A DNA stretch of 64,000 nucleotides from contig NZ_KI912608.1 in the NCBI RefSeq assembly GCF_000519265.1, forward strand, positions 3,463,421 to 3,527,420, given 5' to 3'. Numbering within the stretch: position 1 is the first letter of the stretch; each line of letters begins with the position of its first letter. Both the position numbers and the translations under genes were made by a program. This DNA comes from Desulfonatronum lacustre DSM 10312 (GTDB lineage Bacteria; Desulfobacterota; Desulfovibrionia; Desulfovibrionales; Desulfonatronaceae). Positions 25,097 through 32,737 of the stretch are shown one piece after another. Below the pieces are notes generated by a model, which searched no databases, had not been told where the DNA came from, and was given only the letters and a program-made list of their open reading frames with translations.

Positions 25097-25498
25097 TTAA
25101 TTCTGGAGTGTAAATTCAAAATCACAATCAAGGTTTACATCATCAATTAGATTAAATATTCCTTTTAAATGACGCCCCCTATCGATTAGTCCAGCCTCAC
25201 AAACTTCGTTTTCAAGCTCTGAGAAAAGCCAAAAGTCTTTGGACTGCAAAGTTTGAACAAAATCATTTAAAGAAGGAATAGAATGTTTGGTGACATTGTC
25301 TCTGAACTTGGAATTAAGCAGCTGCCTGATTCTTTCTCTGGTGCCAACACCAAATTGGCTTGCAGTTTCCTCTAATGTAGGCCAAGGCGATTCATTTAGG
25401 CCATAGTAAAATTTTACAATTTCAATATCCCTTGCCTTATTGGCTCCATCCTTGATGCTGCTTTCTAGGAATTCTACTAATTCATTTTCAATGCCCAT
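25097..25498 (-). CDS. Small sigma-70 region-4-like HTH protein, partner of the HNH gene
   Basis: A 133-residue protein. Residues 39-62 (WPTLEETASQFGVGTRERIRQLLNSKF) match the region-4 helix-turn-helix of sigma-70 factors, which reads EEIG..FGVTRERIRQIE. No region 2 is present, so it is unlikely to be a sigma factor; it may bind DNA or RNA polymerase. The C-terminal 60 residues are unrecognised. The gene shares a cassette with the HNH gene, whose frame overlaps its 3' end. An attC lies immediately upstream. Confidence 0.75.
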   Translation of the reverse strand: MGIENELVEFLESSIKDGANKARDIEIVKFYYGLNESPWPTLEETASQFGVGTRERIRQLLNSKFRDNVTKHSIPSLNDFVQTLQSKDFWLFSELENEVCEAGLIDRGRHLKGIFNLIDDVNLDCDFEFTLQN

Positions 25499-25521
25499 CT
25501 ACACTCCTTGACCGAGGAATT

Positions 25522-25600
25522 GCCTAACGCCACGGCTCACAGGCGGCAAACTCGCAGCGAAGCGAAGAGTTTGACGTCCTAGTGCAGCCGATTGTTAGAT
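25522..25600. repeat. Integron attC site
   Basis: On the minus strand R'' is ATCTAAC (25600-25594) followed by AATCGGCTGCA, and R' is GTTAGGC (25528-25522) preceded by TGAGCCGTGGC. The centre can pair (GCAAACTC/GAGTTTG). It is strongly similar to the attC at 26876-26952, as expected for sites of one integron lineage. The TAA of the AAA ATPase gene is part of R''. Confidence 0.88.
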
Positions 25601-26860
25601 CGCTCCCCACTTTAGATAGAAAGCAAAGAACGGATCAGTGATATGCAGTTTTTGCTCTTCTTTTTCCCAATCAATAACTGGCGTAGATGCTTCATCGCTT
25701 GCAGCTATCTCGGCCATGCGTTCCAACACGCGCGAAACCTCGTGAGCTTGGGGAGGTGTTTCATCAAGAACTTGACGAATTGCCGCCCGTAGGTGTTCAT
25801 ATTCAATAGTTTCCAAGCCCGGGGCTAAGACGCTAAGTGCCTTTAATACGACTCCATAAATATCTGCAGAACCACCATCACTTAAAGCACGTTGAAGACG
25901 GTCGGAACGTTGGCGTGGGCCTTTCGACAGCTTGTCATATATTACTTTCCCCGTACCCTCAGCAGCTTGATGATATAGGTCATCATCTACGGATGAAATT
26001 GTAATTCTAGATCGAGACGTCTCTATCAATCCTTCTTGGAATGCACGACGCTGACAAAATTCCTGCATTAAGTGAGGACTGCCATAGGCTTGCGAAGCGA
26101 ACTGGCGCCCGATGCCTGGTGCTAATCGTGCGTTAAGGAGAGGAAAACCTGTGATTGGGATCAACTCTAGCTCTTCGAGAGACCACGACGGAACTTCGAT
26201 ATCTTCGATGCGACCAGTCATTTCCCTTTCTACTCTCACTGCGTCGTATCTTCGATGAGGGATCGCAATCAGGACGACCGGCAACCCTTCAAATATGAGA
26301 GGTTTCAACGCACGAATGACTGATCCTTGAAAGGCTCTATCTAAATAGTGGAAATCGTCTACAACGATAGAACCATCAAAATCTCGTAGCGCACGAAGTG
26401 CTGCTGTTCTAGGAGTTAGCTCAAGTTTTTTGCCCTTCCCGCTCGAACTGGCCTTCATCAATCCGGTTTTTGTTTTTCCCTTAACATCGGCGACAAAGGG
26501 AACCCCAACGCCACCCTGCACTTCACCATCAACTGATTTTGTACTGGAAGAGCTACTGTTTTCCTCCAGCGTTGTGGCCTCTCCGAGTTCATGAAGAATT
26601 GTCGTCCAAAAATCATTTTCAGACGCTACGCTACCCCCATCTATCCAGATATTTTGCCCGACGTCAGCCCTCGGAAGGACGGTGTTCACCAATACAGTTT
26701 TTCCGGACTTTGTCTGGCCCGTAACGGTGATTAGTTTGTGGAGATTTTCAACGGCGTTGCGTAACGAAGCTTCAAGTTTGATAGCCTCGCGAGGAACGTA
26801 AGTTAATCTCGGCATGCCGCCTGGAACAAAAACCTTGGATGTTTTGTATTTTCTCACCAT
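25595..26860 (-). CDS. AAA/STAND-like ATPase, cassette gene
   Basis: A 421-residue protein. Walker A is GQTKSGKT (48-55) and Walker B SIVVDD (164-169), followed by an ORC/Cdc6- or DUF234-like helical domain. The C-terminus LHITDPFFAFYLKW resembles the end of archaeal-type ATPases of that group. A Ser-rich loop (about 101-110) and a Lys/Gly-rich segment (about 126-146) lie between Walker A and B. Such lone ATPases on mobile DNA are often antiviral sensors, but no effector domain is visible. It lies between two well-formed attC sites and is thus a single-gene cassette. Confidence 0.82.
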   Translation of the reverse strand: MVRKYKTSKVFVPGGMPRLTYVPREAIKLEASLRNAVENLHKLITVTGQTKSGKTVLVNTVLPRADVGQNIWIDGGSVASENDFWTTILHELGEATTLEENSSSSSTKSVDGEVQGGVGVPFVADVKGKTKTGLMKASSSGKGKKLELTPRTAALRALRDFDGSIVVDDFHYLDRAFQGSVIRALKPLIFEGLPVVLIAIPHRRYDAVRVEREMTGRIEDIEVPSWSLEELELIPITGFPLLNARLAPGIGRQFASQAYGSPHLMQEFCQRRAFQEGLIETSRSRITISSVDDDLYHQAAEGTGKVIYDKLSKGPRQRSDRLQRALSDGGSADIYGVVLKALSVLAPGLETIEYEHLRAAIRQVLDETPPQAHEVSRVLERMAEIAASDEASTPVIDWEKEEQKLHITDPFFAFYLKWGAI

Positions 26861-26875
26861 CTCTTCCTTTTAATG

Positions 26876-26952
26876 GTCTAACGCCCGGCTCACGCGCCGG
26901 TTTGGAGCCGCGAAGCGGCGTAAATCGGTCGCTGTGCAGCCGATTGTTAGTT
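26876..26952. repeat. Integron attC site
   Basis: On the minus strand the site starts at AACTAAC (26952-26946) followed by AATCGGCTGCA and ends with R' GTTAGAC (26882-26876) preceded by TGAGCCGGGC. The central GCCGC..GCGGC pairs. It shares both L-box regions with the attC at 25522-25600. It separates the ATPase cassette from the hypothetical gene to the right. Confidence 0.85.
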
Positions 26953-26965
26953 TATATACTTGGGC

Positions 26966-27877
26966 TCAATTGTTTTTAGCCTTGTCAAATTCCTCAAAAA
27001 AACGAATTACCATCAAAAAAAGAGATGGAAACATATTTCTAAGCTGATGGTTATAATCCTCCCATGATTCTGTTGGATGTGGAATTGGGTTCCAACCTGC
27101 ATCTTGTTGCCGGAGTGACATGGAGCCTAAATTATAAGGAGGGTCTGGGAAAATTGAAAAAGGCATGGTCGTAATAAATATTGCCTTTGACAAAGTAAAA
27201 TATGATGACTTTAAAGGCTCTATTATAACAGAGGTTTCCGGATCACCATTCCAATCCGAAAGTGTTTCATGATAATCGGCTATGAATGTTGGATGTGCGA
27301 CAAGACTTAGTTTTTGCTTTAAATCCTTTATCTGGTCTTCCATCCCCCCAATCCAGCTAAACCCTCCTTCTTGCAGCTGTTTTTTTAGGTAACGCTCCGT
27401 CTTTTCTTTCGATAGGTATTTGTGCCAGAACTCATTTGCAGTTTCGGGAGTGGTACAAGCTGTGTAGTCACCTAGAATATCATGATCGATTCTAAAGCGT
27501 ACCCAAAGTTGAGCCGTCTCGTAGAGCAGCCGAAGTTGAAGCCTAGCATTTGCATCAAGCCCATAGCCACATAAAACGCGAATTGACGTCAATGTGCGCA
27601 ACAGACGAATGCTGAGTCGATAAAATGTCATTGCTGAAGGGAAAATTTTATGATCCGCTGAGAGAAAATAGACACTTTGGCATCGCAGAAGAACTATATA
27701 TTCGTCCACAAAAGCGTATAAGGCAGCGTATGGAGCGTTTCTTATATCAACTCCAAGTTCGTTTTGAACGTGATTTCCAGGAACAGCATCACTCAACTGA
27801 AAACCCCGATTCTGATAGATGAGTCGAATCGAATTTTTTGCGTGCTGATGAGATAAGTATTCAGGCATGTCTCTCAT
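26966..27877 (-). CDS. Hypothetical helical cassette protein, 303 residues
   Basis: I do not recognise the family with confidence. The protein is largely helical with no signal or membrane segment. The block LRTLTSIRVLCGYGLDANARLQLRLLYETAQLWVRFRI recalls DUF5677-type proteins, but this is only a resemblance. The gene is AT-rich compared with the chromosome. Upstream of its start an AACTAAC (27890-27896; minus-strand GTTAGTT) marks the outer cassette boundary, and an attC lies just downstream of the stop. It is the outermost visible cassette. Confidence 0.72.
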   Translation of the reverse strand: MRDMPEYLSHQHAKNSIRLIYQNRGFQLSDAVPGNHVQNELGVDIRNAPYAALYAFVDEYIVLLRCQSVYFLSADHKIFPSAMTFYRLSIRLLRTLTSIRVLCGYGLDANARLQLRLLYETAQLWVRFRIDHDILGDYTACTTPETANEFWHKYLSKEKTERYLKKQLQEGGFSWIGGMEDQIKDLKQKLSLVAHPTFIADYHETLSDWNGDPETSVIIEPLKSSYFTLSKAIFITTMPFSIFPDPPYNLGSMSLRQQDAGWNPIPHPTESWEDYNHQLRNMFPSLFLMVIRFFEEFDKAKNN

Positions 27878-27889
27878 ACTCTCGTGTGA

Positions 27890-28285
27890 AACTAACAGTG
27901 TTATTATGCGGAACTCACAAAATCCGCCCCTCCAAATTCACGGCCTTCACACCTGCTGATTTGGCAAACACTTTTTAAAAATTTGCCAGCATTTGCCACA
28001 TTATTCCAAAGTGTTGATGGACGCCTGTCAAATCCTTCATGACTCCGAAGTCAGCTTTATGCCTTCTCCTGAGGTCAGCTTTATGCAGCAGCCATAAGTT
28101 CATTCACCATACGGGACATAAAACCAACCTCGGATAAAAAATGATGGACGCATCGGGATGGTTCCACGCACATCGTCAACCATCGACAAATTTCAGCGCT
28201 GGCTTGAAAAAACTGATGAATACCAAATGTTGAGTCCCATAAACCACATTTGGGATGGAAGCAATCGGAATGGTTCGGAGAATTG
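27890..28285. other. Intergenic stretch right of the cassette array
   Basis: This stretch of about 400 bp carries no convincing gene. At its left end AACTAAC could be the R' core of the array. A 13-bp direct repeat, GTCAGCTTTATGC, occurs at 28050-28062 and 28074-28086. A TTGGCAAA/TTTGCCAG inverted repeat lies around 27960-28000. No integron integrase or recognisable fragment of one was found on either strand. Confidence 0.5.
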
Positions 28286-28323
28286 AAAATAAAAAAGCCC
28301 GACCCTGAATATCAAGGTCGGGC
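28286..28323 (-). terminator. Rho-independent terminator
   Basis: On the minus strand GCCCGACC (28323-28316) and GGTCGGGC (28304-28297) form an 8-bp GC stem around an 11-base loop, followed by TTTTTTATTTT. It lies 100 bp beyond the stop of the XRE regulator gene and separates it from the cassette array. Confidence 0.85.
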
Positions 28324-28422
28324 CGTCATGCATATGATCTCTGGGTGGTCGGGTTGAAGCAAGGGGGGGAGGGAGAGTTGGCGGCTGAAAGTCAGGGCAC
28401 GAAAGCGACAGCGCCCAGGGTC

Positions 28423-28764
28423 TCAGTGGGATAGAAAACGCCGAGGCTCCACGTTCAGAACCTTGCCCAGCAACTCCGCATGCCCGTGGCCGATAGGTCT
28501 CTTGCCCTGCTCCATCTCAGACAAATGCCGCCGCGAAATGCCGGTCAGATCCGAGAGCTGCTTCTGCGTCAGGCTTTCCCTGTAGCGAGCCCCGGACAAA
28601 ACCGTCCAAGGCGTCAACGGGGGAAGGATCGCGGTTGCGTCACAGGAGTCGTCGTCAACGATGCACCCCTGTCTTGCAAGATATTCCTTGATATCATGCG
28701 TCTTTTCAGCGGGACAGGTGACTCGGAATAGATCAATAGGGGGCTTTTTCATGTGTTCCGACAT
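28423..28764 (-). CDS. XRE-family helix-turn-helix regulator
   Basis: A 113-residue protein whose C-terminal half is an XRE HTH: SLTQKQLSDLTGISRRHLSEMEQGKRPIGHGHAELLGKVLNVEPRRFL (about 63-111). The N-terminal 55 residues (FRVTCPAEKTHDIKEYLARQGCIVDDD) form a small unrecognised domain, seen in other short regulators and antitoxins. No toxin partner is adjacent, so a toxin-antitoxin role is not supported. It ends at the terminator near 28300. Confidence 0.82.
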   Translation of the reverse strand: MSEHMKKPPIDLFRVTCPAEKTHDIKEYLARQGCIVDDDSCDATAILPPLTPWTVLSGARYRESLTQKQLSDLTGISRRHLSEMEQGKRPIGHGHAELLGKVLNVEPRRFLSH

Positions 28765-28787
28765 AGGTCACCTCGACAAATCAAATA

Positions 28788-28817
28788 ACGCCGCGTCGAG
28801 TGCATCCGACGCGGCGT
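28788..28817. other. 11-bp-stem hairpin upstream of the XRE gene
   Basis: ACGCCGCGTCG (28788-28798) and its exact complement (28807-28817) form a strong stem with an 8-base loop, 24 bp ahead of the XRE start. It has no T-run on either side, so it is more likely an operator or a processing site than a terminator. Confidence 0.5.
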
Positions 28818-28870
28818 AAAGATTCAAGCCCGCCGAATAAAACCCGGCGTTAAAGAGTAATCAACCCGAA

Positions 28871-28990
28871 TCAGGCCACCTCGACCACTTCCAGGTCAAA
28901 GGTCAGGTTTTCTCAGGCCAGGAGCTGGTTGGCGTCCAGGGTCTGGCGACGGATTGTTCCACCCTCCAGCGTGTCTACACGGACTAGGCG
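28871..28990 (-). pseudogene. Remnant of a SlyD-like FKBP peptidyl-prolyl isomerase
   Basis: The minus strand ends with codons for DANQLLA, a TGA, then ENLTFDLEVVEVA and the natural stop at 28871-28873. Intact SlyD proteins end in a very similar DGNHPLAGKNLTFDVEVVEV. The glycine codon between LA and the next residue has become a stop, and the upstream sequence (to about 28990) no longer reads as FKBP. It is the decayed 3' end of a gene in a low-density stretch. Confidence 0.55.
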
Positions 28991-29126
28991 CTCCAGTGCA
29001 CCGTTATGGCTCGGGGTGAACGACAAACACCGATCAGTCAGGGCTATTCGGGAGCTTCCTGAGAATGAAAAGACCACAAATGCTCAATAATATCCAAAGA
29101 GCAGGGTTTCATCGGTTTCCAATTCG

Positions 29127-29174
29127 CGACGCTGGAGCGTCGGGAGCTGCGTTTCCACGCTGGAGCGTGGGAAC
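29127..29174. repeat. Pair of GCTGGAGC palindromes (REP-like)
   Basis: Two adjacent palindromes, CGACGCT-GG-AGCGTCG (29127-29142) and GTTTCCACGCTGGAGCGTGG followed by GAAC (29151-29174), share the same core. This motif family is widespread as intergenic REP-like sequence in many proteobacteria. It lies in a stretch of about 300 bp (28991-29275) without a gene. Confidence 0.6.
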
Positions 29175-29275
29175 GATCCTGTTCCTGTACAGCCTGTGGG
29201 TGCGGTTCGGGCGGAGAAGCAGGAAGCAAGGAGAAACATGATGGGCAATCAATCACAACATAAGAGGGTGTTTTT

Positions 29276-29452
29276 CTATGGCCAGCGGTACTCAGCGCAG
29301 TCATCAACGAACCGTTTGCAGTCATTTGCGCTGCTTTTTTGGCCAGCACCGACGAATCGGTACCAGCCAGGTTCTTCGACGATAATCGCAACATGGCGAA
29401 GTGAAGCCACTCCGGTAAGTACTCCCGCGGCCAGGAGCAAACGGTCGCTCAT
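29276..29452 (-). CDS. Short membrane-protein remnant, 58 residues
   Basis: A frame from ATG 29452 to TAG 29276-29278 reads MSDRLLLAAGVLTGVASLRH.. and continues VEEPGWYRFVGAG. A hydrophobic helix followed by a PGWYRFFGAG-like motif occurs at the N-terminus of small four-helix proteins of about 130 residues. Here it stops after one helix, so it is probably a truncated gene. No clear Shine-Dalgarno is seen. It may equally be chance. Confidence 0.35.
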   Translation of the reverse strand: MSDRLLLAAGVLTGVASLRHVAIIVEEPGWYRFVGAGQKSSANDCKRFVDDCAEYRWP

Positions 29453-29543
29453 TTGGTGTGGGTTGGCCTTTCGTTGTTGCTGGAAGTACCTTCTTCCTCC
29501 CTATTTCCGAAAGTTTAACGACCGGAGCGATCTGGGGTGAGCC

Positions 29544-29759
29544 TCAGAAACCAGCATTCACCTGGATGCAGTCCTTGGGACAGTAGGCAGCGGCCTTGCG
29601 CAGGTCCTCTTCGGGGCCTTGGCTTGTTTTCAGATAGGGGAGTTCCGTAGTTTCATCCCAGCCGAACACTTCCGGGCACAGCTCCACGCAGGCTTGGCAA
29701 CTGGTGCAGTGTTCCAGATCAAGGTTCGCTTCGGCAAGGGGAAGAGAAGGGGCGGGCAT
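29544..29759 (-). CDS. Ferredoxin, Desulfovibrio gigas type
   Basis: A 71-residue soluble electron carrier. Cys18-x2-Cys21-x2-Cys24-x3-Cys28-Pro and a distant Cys60-Pro provide the ligands of one [4Fe-4S] (or [3Fe-4S]) cluster, as in D. gigas ferredoxins I and II, where an additional cysteine pair forms a disulfide. The second half lacks a second full motif, so only one cluster is expected. It probably serves low-potential electron transfer in the cytoplasm. Confidence 0.9.
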   Translation of the reverse strand: MPAPSLPLAEANLDLEHCTSCQACVELCPEVFGWDETTELPYLKTSQGPEEDLRKAAAYCPKDCIQVNAGF

Positions 29760-29832
29760 GGTTGCTCCGAATGGGGGAGTGGTGGGTTTGCGGGAGTGGT
29801 GATTCGTTTATGATCATTGGAGAACGGCTTAC

Positions 29833-29956
29833 CAGTCCGTTGAAAAACTCCCAATTGCTGCGTCGCTGCAAAAAGTTCAAACTCTCACGTATGAATAAAT
29901 ACGCTTCGACCTTGAACTTTTTTTGCTCCTTGCACTTGGGGTTTTTGAACGGACTG
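29833..29956. repeat. 124-bp palindromic MITE-like repeat, copy 1
   Basis: It starts with CAGTCCGTTGAAAA and ends with TTTTTGAACGGACTG, imperfect terminal inverted repeats. The interior (AAAAGTTCAAACTCTCACGTAT and TTGCTCCTTGCACTTGGGG parts) recurs in opposite orientation at 60721-60843. It lies between the ferredoxin gene and the selA stop and encodes nothing. Confidence 0.85.
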
Positions 29957-29983
29957 CCGGATAAGGACTTTTTCAACACTCAG

Positions 29984-31402
29984 TTACGGGGTCAGCACCT
30001 TGGCCAGGACTTTGCCCGCCAGGGCGTGTTCCGCGTCGTCCAGGGTGCGGGGGTCCAGGCAGAAGGCGTCGTGTTCGATGCGACCGATCAGGGGCGGATC
30101 GGTGTCCAGAAGGGCGTCGCGCAGTGCTTCCACCCCGATGTCCGCATTCTGAGGGCGGACAGCCACCAGGGTTGTGGGCAGATCCCGCTCCGGATACGCC
30201 CCGCCGCCCACTCGGGAAGCTCCGGGAAGCAGTGTGATTTCGGCTTTTGCGCCCCCCCCAGGTCCTCTTAAGGCCCGGCGCAAGCCGCGGGCCAGTTTGC
30301 TTGCTTGCCGCCGCAGCTCCTCGGTCGACGCGGTGATCATCCGCAGGGTCGGGATTTCCCGGCGGGCCAGTTCCGGGTCCAGGTAGAGGCGCAGCGTGGC
30401 CTCCAGGGCGGCTAGGGTCATTTTGTCGATGCGCAGGGCCCGGTTCATGGGATTCTTCTTGATCGGGTCGATGTAGTCCTTGCGGCCCACGATGATTCCG
30501 GCCTGGGGCCCGCCCAGGACCTTGTCCCCGCTGAAGGTGACCACCGCGGCCCCGGCGGCCACGGCCTCCTGAACCGTGGGCTCGTGGTCCAGACCGTAGG
30601 GCGTGAAGTCGAACAGGTTGCCGCTGCCCAGATCCTCCAGCACCGGCAGTCCGTGCTTCTCGCCCAGCGCGACCATCTCCCTCAGCCCGACCTCCTTGTG
30701 AAAACCGATGATCCGGAAGTTCGAGGTATGCACCTTGAGCAGGGCCGCGGTTTCCGGAGTGATGGCCCGTTCGTAGTCATGCGAATGGGTGCGGTTGGTG
30801 GCCCCCACTTCCCGCAGTACGGCCCCGCTCTTGGCCATGACGTCCGGAATGCGGAACGAGCCGCCGATCTCCACCAACTGCCCCCGGGAAACCACCACCT
30901 CCTTGCCCTTGGCCAGGGTGTCCAGCATCAGCAGCACCGCCGCGGCGTTGTTGTTCACCACCAGTCCGGCCTCGGCCCCGGTCAGCCGGCACAGCAGCTC
31001 CTCCACATGGGCGTAACGGCTGCCGCGCTGGCCCGTATCCAGGGAAAATTCAAGATTCGAGTAGTGGGCGCAGGCTTCGGTTACGGCCTCCACGGCTTGG
31101 CGGGCCAGCAGGGACCGGCCCAGGTTGGTGTGCACCACCACGCCCGTGGCGTTGATCACCCGCCGGAAATGCGGCCTGGACGCCCGATCCAGAAAGGCGT
31201 GCAGCGGGCCTTCCAGGACGGACCATTGCAGTTCTTCGGAGGCGGTCAGTTTCTGCCCACGAATGTCCACCCGCAACTGATCCAGGTGCATGTTGACGAG
31301 GTCCTTGAGCAGGGGGCGCGGCAGGCGCGCGTAGCGATCGGACTCCGAGACCCGTTGCAGAATCAGGTCCACGGAGGGCAGCATACGATACAGTTCAGAC
31401 AT
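29984..31402 (-). CDS. selA: L-seryl-tRNA(Sec) selenium transferase SelA
   Basis: SelA is a PLP enzyme that turns Ser-tRNA(Sec) into Sec-tRNA(Sec) with selenophosphate, so the organism makes selenoproteins. The 472-residue protein has INATGVVVHTNLGRSLL near residue 85, EDLGSGNL near 257, and the PLP lysine Lys294 in TFSGDKVLGGPQAG, equivalent to Lys295 of E. coli SelA. Length is normal. selB, selC and selD are not in the window. The repeat at 29833 lies just beyond its stop. Confidence 0.97.
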   Translation of the reverse strand: MSELYRMLPSVDLILQRVSESDRYARLPRPLLKDLVNMHLDQLRVDIRGQKLTASEELQWSVLEGPLHAFLDRASRPHFRRVINATGVVVHTNLGRSLLARQAVEAVTEACAHYSNLEFSLDTGQRGSRYAHVEELLCRLTGAEAGLVVNNNAAAVLLMLDTLAKGKEVVVSRGQLVEIGGSFRIPDVMAKSGAVLREVGATNRTHSHDYERAITPETAALLKVHTSNFRIIGFHKEVGLREMVALGEKHGLPVLEDLGSGNLFDFTPYGLDHEPTVQEAVAAGAAVVTFSGDKVLGGPQAGIIVGRKDYIDPIKKNPMNRALRIDKMTLAALEATLRLYLDPELARREIPTLRMITASTEELRRQASKLARGLRRALRGPGGGAKAEITLLPGASRVGGGAYPERDLPTTLVAVRPQNADIGVEALRDALLDTDPPLIGRIEHDAFCLDPRTLDDAEHALAGKVLAKVLTP

Positions 31403-31441
31403 GAAATCTCCGGTGTAGCGACAAAGTGCGCGGAGCGTCGG

Positions 31442-32737
31442 TCACGCCTCCAACCACTCCGGGTGCAGGGCGTATATTTCCGCCAGCAGGTACAACGAAC
31501 CGCAAACCAGAATCGGACCGTCGGCTTGGGCGGGCAGGGCCGTGGCAAGGGCCAGCGCTGTTGCCGGGTCGGACGCGGTCCGGGCTTGGGTGCCCAGTTC
31601 GCGGGCGATCTCCCAGGCGGGGCGGCTTCGCGGCTGCGTGGGCAGTTCAGGAACAAAGATCGGCCCGGATGTCAATTGCCGGACCAGGGGGGCCATGCCT
31701 GCCAGGTCTTTGTCCCGCATGCAGGTGAAGATCACCGCGTCGGGGCGGATGGACAGGTTGTGCAGGGCCGCGTTCAGGGTTTCCAGGGCCGGGGAGTTGT
31801 GCGCGCCGTCCAGAATGATTTCCGGTGAGACTCCCGGTGAGCCTCCCGGTAACATGGAAACGCGTTGCAGGCGGCCGGGCCAGGCCCTGGAGGTCAGGGC
31901 GTGTTCGCAGGCATCGGGGCGCACCGGCCAACCGTGGCCAAGAGCCAGGGCCGTCCATCCGGCCAGAGCCAGGCGGGCGTTGTCGCGCTGGTGGTGGCCG
32001 GGCAGGGCCGGGGCGATGGCGTTCCATGCCTGTATATGGGCATGCATTTCTGCGGACATCCCGGCAATGTCGTTCACGGTGTGCACGATCACTCCCTGGT
32101 CCTCGGCCTCCTGTTCCAGGATGTCGCGGACCACGGCGGCCTGGGAGGCCGAGACGACCACCATGCCGGGCCTGATGGCCCCGGCCTTGTCCCGGGCGAT
32201 GTTTTCCAGGCCCGGGCCGATGATCTGGTCATGGTCCAGGCCGATGGGCGTGATCAGGAGCAGGTCCGGGGTCCAGGTGGAGGTGGCGTCGTTGCGTCCG
32301 CCCAGTCCGGCTTCCAGCACGATCAGGTCCACGCGCTCCGCGCTGAAGCCGACCATGGCCATCAGCGTGATGGTTTCGAAATAGGTCAGGCCGAGGTCGT
32401 GGCAGACGGGGTGGACGGTATTCGCCCAGGTCAGGATGCGCTCCTCCGAAGCCGGAAGGCCGTTGAGGCGGACCCGTTCCCTGAGGGTCAGAAAATGGGG
32501 CGAGGTGAACAGCCCGACGGAAAAGCCGTGCTCCATGGCCAGCCGGGACAGAAAAAACGCGGTGGAGCCTTTGCCGTTGGTCCCCACCACCTGGGCCAGG
32601 GGCGCGGGCGGGTGAACGATGTCCAGCCGCCTTGCGGCCTCGCGCATCCGTTCAAAGCCCAGGCGCATGTGGAACATGCCCAGGGCGTCCATATGCCGCT
32701 GGAAATCCGCGAAATCAGAAAACGATTTCTTCGCCAT
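31442..32737 (-). CDS. folC: Bifunctional folylpolyglutamate / dihydrofolate synthase FolC
   Basis: FolC adds glutamate to dihydropteroate and to reduced folates, using ATP. The P-loop VVGTNGKGST (50-59) and EAGLGGRNDATST are diagnostic of the Mur-ligase-like family. The 431-residue length fits. It overlaps the end of the upstream MBL hydrolase gene by 23 nt, so the two are probably co-transcribed. Confidence 0.94.
   Translation of the reverse strand: MAKKSFSDFADFQRHMDALGMFHMRLGFERMREAARRLDIVHPPAPLAQVVGTNGKGSTAFFLSRLAMEHGFSVGLFTSPHFLTLRERVRLNGLPASEERILTWANTVHPVCHDLGLTYFETITLMAMVGFSAERVDLIVLEAGLGGRNDATSTWTPDLLLITPIGLDHDQIIGPGLENIARDKAGAIRPGMVVVSASQAAVVRDILEQEAEDQGVIVHTVNDIAGMSAEMHAHIQAWNAIAPALPGHHQRDNARLALAGWTALALGHGWPVRPDACEHALTSRAWPGRLQRVSMLPGGSPGVSPEIILDGAHNSPALETLNAALHNLSIRPDAVIFTCMRDKDLAGMAPLVRQLTSGPIFVPELPTQPRSRPAWEIARELGTQARTASDPATALALATALPAQADGPILVCGSLYLLAEIYALHPEWLEA

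Noticed and set aside
28158-28286. 42-residue plus-strand frame MVPRTSSTIDKFQRWLEKTD..
   Set aside because: No known family and no clear ribosome site; too short to support.
27890-28422. Integron integrase or attI next to the cassette array
   Set aside because: I read both strands for tyrosine-recombinase motifs and found none; the array is called integrase-less within this window only.
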